Below, in pieces: positions 61,164 through 64,000 of a DNA stretch of 64,000 bases (positions within the stretch are counted from its first letter, which is position 1; every line of letters begins with the position of its first letter). This DNA is from an uncultured Lachnospiraceae bacterium (GTDB lineage: Bacteria > Bacillota > Clostridia > Lachnospirales > Lachnospiraceae). Position numbers and translations under genes: made by a program. Where the stretch lies: NCBI GenBank assembly GCA_947625775.1, contig CANQPM010000007.1, positions 124,001-188,000 of the forward strand, in the 5' to 3' direction. A model generated the notes under the pieces. The model had not been told where the DNA came from and searched no databases. It saw nothing but the letters and a program-made list of their open reading frames with translations.

Positions 61164-61655
61164 CTACAACCTGCCGTCGCTGTTCCATACCGCCGCCTGC
61201 AGTATAGGCTGCGTTTCCGCCGCGCAGTCGTCAAAAACCTTCCACATATGTACCTTAGTGCCTTCGCCAAGCTTACTCTCCACTGATACCTTGTCCATAA
61301 ACGACTCCATAAAGGAAAAGCCCATGCCCGACCTTTCCCTGTCTGCGTCTGTCGTAAAAAGCGGCTGCATCGCCTGCTTTATGTCCGCAATTCCGACACC
61401 CGTGTCACAAATATGCACCTCAAGCACTCCCCCGCTGGAAATAGACGCCTGCATAACCACCTTTCCGCCCTTTTCCTTGTAGCCGTGTATTATCGCATTC
61501 GTCACAGCCTCCGACACTGCCGTTTTGACGTCCTCGACCTGCTCCACAGTAGGATCAAGCCTTGTCAGAAACGCCGCAATCACCACGCGCGCAAGGCTTT
61601 CATTCTCAGATACCGCGTCAAACTCAAAATAAATCTCATTTTTTACACTATTCAT
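61164..61655 (-). CDS. spoIIAB: Anti-sigma F factor / serine kinase SpoIIAB
   Basis: 163 aa. GHKL ATPase fold: the N-box DVKTAVSEAVTNAIIHGY, the G1 motif CDTGVGIADIKQAMQPLFTT and the G2 ERSGMGFSFMESFMD. It binds SigF and phosphorylates SpoIIAA. The C-terminus is about 15 residues longer than the typical 145-aa protein (after LGEGTKVHMWKVFDD). Its start lies 106 bp after the spoIIAA stop, a wider gap than usual for this operon. Confidence 0.94.
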   Translation of the reverse strand: MNSVKNEIYFEFDAVSENESLARVVIAAFLTRLDPTVEQVEDVKTAVSEAVTNAIIHGYKEKGGKVVMQASISSGGVLEVHICDTGVGIADIKQAMQPLFTTDADRERSGMGFSFMESFMDKVSVESKLGEGTKVHMWKVFDDCAAETQPILQAAVWNSDGRL

Positions 61656-61761
61656 CTTTTTATCTCCTCTAACAAATCAAACTGCTTTTTTTACGTATGT
61701 TCAACATCACAGAGCTTAAGCGCGTTTTCATACCGCTCGCGCCCTCTACGCACACTCACCT

Positions 61762-62079
61762 TCACGACAAAATCTCTATTATAGACGCCATGCCCGCCCC
61801 CTTCAATATTCGCTTTATCCTCTCATTTGTATTTACCGCATACACCTTCCCCCCAAAGCAGGAGATTTTTCTGTAGCGCCCTATTATTATCCCGAGCCCC
61901 GAGCTGTCCATAAACGTAGTATTTTCAAAATCAAAAACAATGTTTTTTACATTATCGTCAAGTATAAGCCTGTCCGCGCTTTCCTTTATGCCCACCGCCC
62001 CGTGGTGGTCAACCTCCCTCGGCATTTTAATGCATAAATAGTTGTCAATCACAGCAAGCTCCTGCGTCTTTTGATCCAT
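61762..62079 (-). CDS. spoIIAA: Anti-sigma F factor antagonist SpoIIAA
   Basis: 105 aa from ATG 62079 (GGGAGG eight nt upstream); the 16-codon extension to 62127 runs into the upstream terminator. STAS domain with the phosphorylatable Ser in FMDSSGLGIIIGRY (DSSG at 58-61). Dephosphorylated SpoIIAA frees SigF from SpoIIAB. A terminator separates it from the TPR gene upstream, so its own (expected sigma-H type) promoter should lie within about 80 bp; I did not find a clear match. Confidence 0.94.
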   Translation of the reverse strand: MDQKTQELAVIDNYLCIKMPREVDHHGAVGIKESADRLILDDNVKNIVFDFENTTFMDSSGLGIIIGRYRKISCFGGKVYAVNTNERIKRILKGAGMASIIEILS

Positions 62080-62124
62080 ATCCGTGTCCTCCCTATAAAA
62101 GCTTTTGAGCCTATTTCTTTGCAC

Positions 62125-62158
62125 CAAAAAAGGACTTGTCCCTTTAGGACAAAGCCCT
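62125..62158 (-). terminator. Terminator between TPR gene and spoIIA operon
   Basis: AGGGCTTTGTCC-TAAA-GGGACAAGTCCT on the minus strand followed by TTTTT, 13 bp after the TPR gene stop. Confidence 0.85.
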
Positions 62159-62170
62159 CTTTCGTGAATA

Positions 62171-63565
62171 TCAGCCTCCCCTGATTTCCTCTATGTAGCC
62201 TTGAGACCTCCGCGCCTTTTCGGTGTTTGGAAATTTCTCAATGACATCTTCGTATATCTCAATCGCGGAAGTAGTGTCGCCGCTCTTGTAGTACGCGTTT
62301 CCAAGATTGTAAAGCGCGTCGCCGTTTTCATTGTCGTACTCATATGACCTTGTCAAATCAGTTATCGCCGTATCGTATTCCTCCGCCTTGTATGCGCTGA
62401 AGCCTGTATCATAGCTGTTTTTTGACACCTTTTTCGCAATGCCTTCCCTGATTATGCCATACAGGCTCTTAAAGCTCTCCGTCGCGTCATTTTCCAGATA
62501 TTGCGCGTCTATAAGCTCCAGATTGTCTGCAATCTCCATTACATCACTGTCCTCGCTTGAAAACAGCAGCGCCGCCTCTATCAAATCCGTATTCGCCTCA
62601 AGCGCGGAGCCGTTTCCCTGCGCAGCCGTAAGGCTTTCGGAAAGCGAATCCTTTTCCGACATAAGCTCGTCTATCTGCGACATAAGCTCATTCACCTGCG
62701 CCGTTTTAGCATCAAGCTGCCCATTTACTGCATTTAGCTTTGTGTTTGACGCAATCTGTTCCTGCTGAACCTTTTCAGGCACCACCAGAAACCATGTTAT
62801 GCCCGCGCCTATCGCTATGCCTATCAGCACATTCAAAAGCATGGACAAGCCGACTGTCTCTTTTTTCTTGACAGGCTGTATCACAGTGTCGTTGCCGCTC
62901 TTATATACCACCGCTTCTTTCTTGCGCTTTGAGGGGCGCTCCTCGTCTGTCGGCAGCATTGCCTCAATCTCTTTAAGGTATCTGAGCGCCATCGTGTTGT
63001 TTGCGTCTATTTTAAGCACCCGCTCCGCCTCACGCTTTGCCCTGTCCCATTCCTGATTGTTTATGAAAAGCAGCGTCAGAAGGTTTCTCGCCTGCACAAA
63101 ATGCGGGTTCATGGAAATAACCTTTTTAAGCTGTATGACCGCCAAATCAAGGCTGTCCTGATTACAGTACGTAAGCGCCATATTGTACTTTTTAATCGTC
63201 TGGTTGTATGTGTCAAGCCGCCCTGGGTTGTTCTGCAGCATATCTATATAATCGTCGGCAATGTTTTTCTCGCCTCTGATGTTTTTACTTATAACCCACT
63301 CGCTCAGCGCGGCAACCACCTCTCCGCGCTCATAATAAATCAGCCCTATCAGGTTTCTTGCCTCTATATGGTTTTTATTAAGCTTTATGCACTGCCTGAG
63401 ACTTGAAACAGCCCCCGACAAGTCCCTCACATTAGCTTTTTCAAGACCGTCATTGTAAAAACGGTTTGCCATATACATAATCTTCTTGTATATGCCGACA
63501 TCTGCGCCACAGTTAGTACAGAAGTTCTTCTCCGATAATTGACAGCCGCAATTATAGCATATCAT
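62171..63565 (-). CDS. Membrane-anchored TPR protein with N-terminal zinc ribbon
   Basis: 464 aa. Zinc ribbon at 1-20 (CYNCGC ... CTNCG), four or so TPR units (about 30-205), a basic linker, one transmembrane helix near 240-260 (LLNVLIGIAIGAGITWFLV), a coiled coil (about 265-315) and further TPR units near the C-terminus (FSAYKAEEYDTAITDLTRSYEYD, ALYNLGNAYYKSGDTTSAIEIYEDVIEKFP). A scaffold linking cytoplasmic and outside partners is plausible; the partners are unknown. It follows the 50-aa gene and folC on the same strand. Confidence 0.8.
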   Translation of the reverse strand: MICYNCGCQLSEKNFCTNCGADVGIYKKIMYMANRFYNDGLEKANVRDLSGAVSSLRQCIKLNKNHIEARNLIGLIYYERGEVVAALSEWVISKNIRGEKNIADDYIDMLQNNPGRLDTYNQTIKKYNMALTYCNQDSLDLAVIQLKKVISMNPHFVQARNLLTLLFINNQEWDRAKREAERVLKIDANNTMALRYLKEIEAMLPTDEERPSKRKKEAVVYKSGNDTVIQPVKKKETVGLSMLLNVLIGIAIGAGITWFLVVPEKVQQEQIASNTKLNAVNGQLDAKTAQVNELMSQIDELMSEKDSLSESLTAAQGNGSALEANTDLIEAALLFSSEDSDVMEIADNLELIDAQYLENDATESFKSLYGIIREGIAKKVSKNSYDTGFSAYKAEEYDTAITDLTRSYEYDNENGDALYNLGNAYYKSGDTTSAIEIYEDVIEKFPNTEKARRSQGYIEEIRGG

Positions 63566-63592
63566 CTAAGTTCCCCCATTCTATCCGTGCTG

Positions 63593-63745
63593 CTATTCCT
63601 CGATGTTCTCCTCGTTTGCTTCCTTAATCAACTTTACCAGTATGTCCGCCATATCCGTTATATCCTGGCTGTAAATCGCATTCTCCGCGTCCTCTACCTC
63701 TAGACTGGGGTGAAATTTCTTTAATTCTTCCTCAAAATTTATCAT
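63593..63745 (-). CDS. Small acidic hypothetical protein (50 aa)
   Basis: MINFEEELKKFHPSLEVEDA and onward to a Glu/Asn-rich end, 50 aa in all. GGAGG is six nt before the ATG at 63745. It starts 16 bp after the folC stop and ends 27 bp before the TPR gene, a typical operon position, so it is probably real. Family not recognised. Confidence 0.65.
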   Translation of the reverse strand: MINFEEELKKFHPSLEVEDAENAIYSQDITDMADILVKLIKEANEENIEE

Positions 63746-63761
63746 AAGCTTCCTCCAAAAA

Positions 63762-64000
63762 TCACAACCTGGACACCCGCTCCTTTATAAATCCTACCAA
63801 ATAGAGCGAGCCGACAATATACACGCGCCCGCGCTCTCCCCTGCTTAAAAGCGCGTATTCAAGCGCATCTTCGGGCTTTTCAAACGCCCTGACTTTTTTC
63901 TTTGAATACATTCTGAATTTATCCGTAAGCTCTGCCAGATCAGCCCCGCGCTCATCAGGTATATGCGTAACCACAAACTCCGTAACCGCCAAAAGCCCCG
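63762..64000 (-). CDS. folC: C-terminal end of folylpolyglutamate synthase, 5' part outside window
   Basis: The last 78 codons of a gene that enters from the right edge with no stop before it. AVTEFVVTHIPDERG, EKPEDALEYAL and the closing VYIVGSLYLVGFIKERV match the C-terminal Mur-ligase domain of FolC (dihydrofolate/folylpolyglutamate synthase). It adds glutamate to folates in the cytoplasm. The 50-aa gene follows 16 bp downstream. Confidence 0.8.
   Translation of the reverse strand, partial: GLLAVTEFVVTHIPDERGADLAELTDKFRMYSKKKVRAFEKPEDALEYALLSRGERGRVYIVGSLYLVGFIKERVSRL

Noticed and set aside
1-64000. tRNA or rRNA genes
   Set aside because: I looked for cloverleaf-like GC-rich segments with a TTCGA arm and for rRNA signatures and saw none I could support.

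Overview
This window looks like chromosome from a spore-forming, carbohydrate-fermenting Clostridia of the Lachnospiraceae type. The grounds are protein style and gene content: spoIIAA-spoIIAB-sigF, spoVAA-AB-AC, CotF-like coat proteins, an NADH-type [FeFe] hydrogenase, and families common in that group (DUF5688, DUF6033, DUF4250, DUF4358, Rpn/PD-(D/E)XK proteins). This is inference; no rRNA or tRNA gene was seen. Most genes lie on the minus strand with good Shine-Dalgarno sites.

Layout. 1-5.4 kb: alpha-glucan use (malQ cut by the left edge, glgP, a LacI-type regulator) with LacI-type palindromes in front of malQ and of the regulator gene. 5.4-8.1 kb: accessory stretch with two long foldback elements, a 37-bp tandem repeat, a PadR regulator, a carboxymuconolactone decarboxylase-like gene and an ArsR-like fragment. 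8.2-10.8 kb: a CheY-type regulator and glycogen debranching enzyme. 11-14.6 kb: hexuronate catabolism (kduI divergent from lacI-uxaC). 14.8-22.2 kb: a DHHW/AlgX-like protein, a MATE exporter, a hydrolase, tag, a flavin reductase-like protein, and an MBOAT acyltransferase with a DUF4358 lipoprotein. 22.5-26.5 kb: two coat proteins, a GH35 beta-galactosidase and a DUF4422 protein. 26.8-30.4 kb: a two-gene [FeFe] hydrogenase operon. 30.8-40.8 kb: a secreted LysM/MORN protein, M18 aminopeptidase, UDP-glucuronate 4-epimerase-like enzyme, polysaccharide deacetylase, holA, an ABC-F protein and a DUF5688 protein. 41-42.8 kb: GH13 amylase with an odd C-terminus. 42.9-43.9 kb: decayed genes. 44.4-48.9 kb: an AT-rich ECF sigma/ABC transporter island. 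48.9-51.5 kb: 1-phosphofructokinase and spoVA genes. 52-56 kb: an Rpn-type nuclease and a scrapyard of Rhs/toxin fragments with immunity-like genes. 56-64 kb: amino-acid decarboxylase, a toxin-like nuclease, a PHP phosphoesterase, DUF6033, the spoIIA operon, a TPR protein and the end of folC.

Three things stand out. (1) Four dispersed elements of about 225-232 bp have 61-66-bp inverted arms around nested hairpins. The hairpins are capped by an invariant CGGA loop and their stems change in a compensatory way between copies, as expected of a structured RNA or folded ssDNA. (2) The LysM/MORN gene has a consensus -35/-10 promoter whose spacer contains a run of 12 G, a classic arrangement for phase variation. 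(3) Three copies of a separate hairpin of about 100 bp each sit directly 3' of a gene. Likely cre/LacI-type operators of the form TGTAAG-N2-CTTACA link the hexuronate genes and the hydrogenase promoter.
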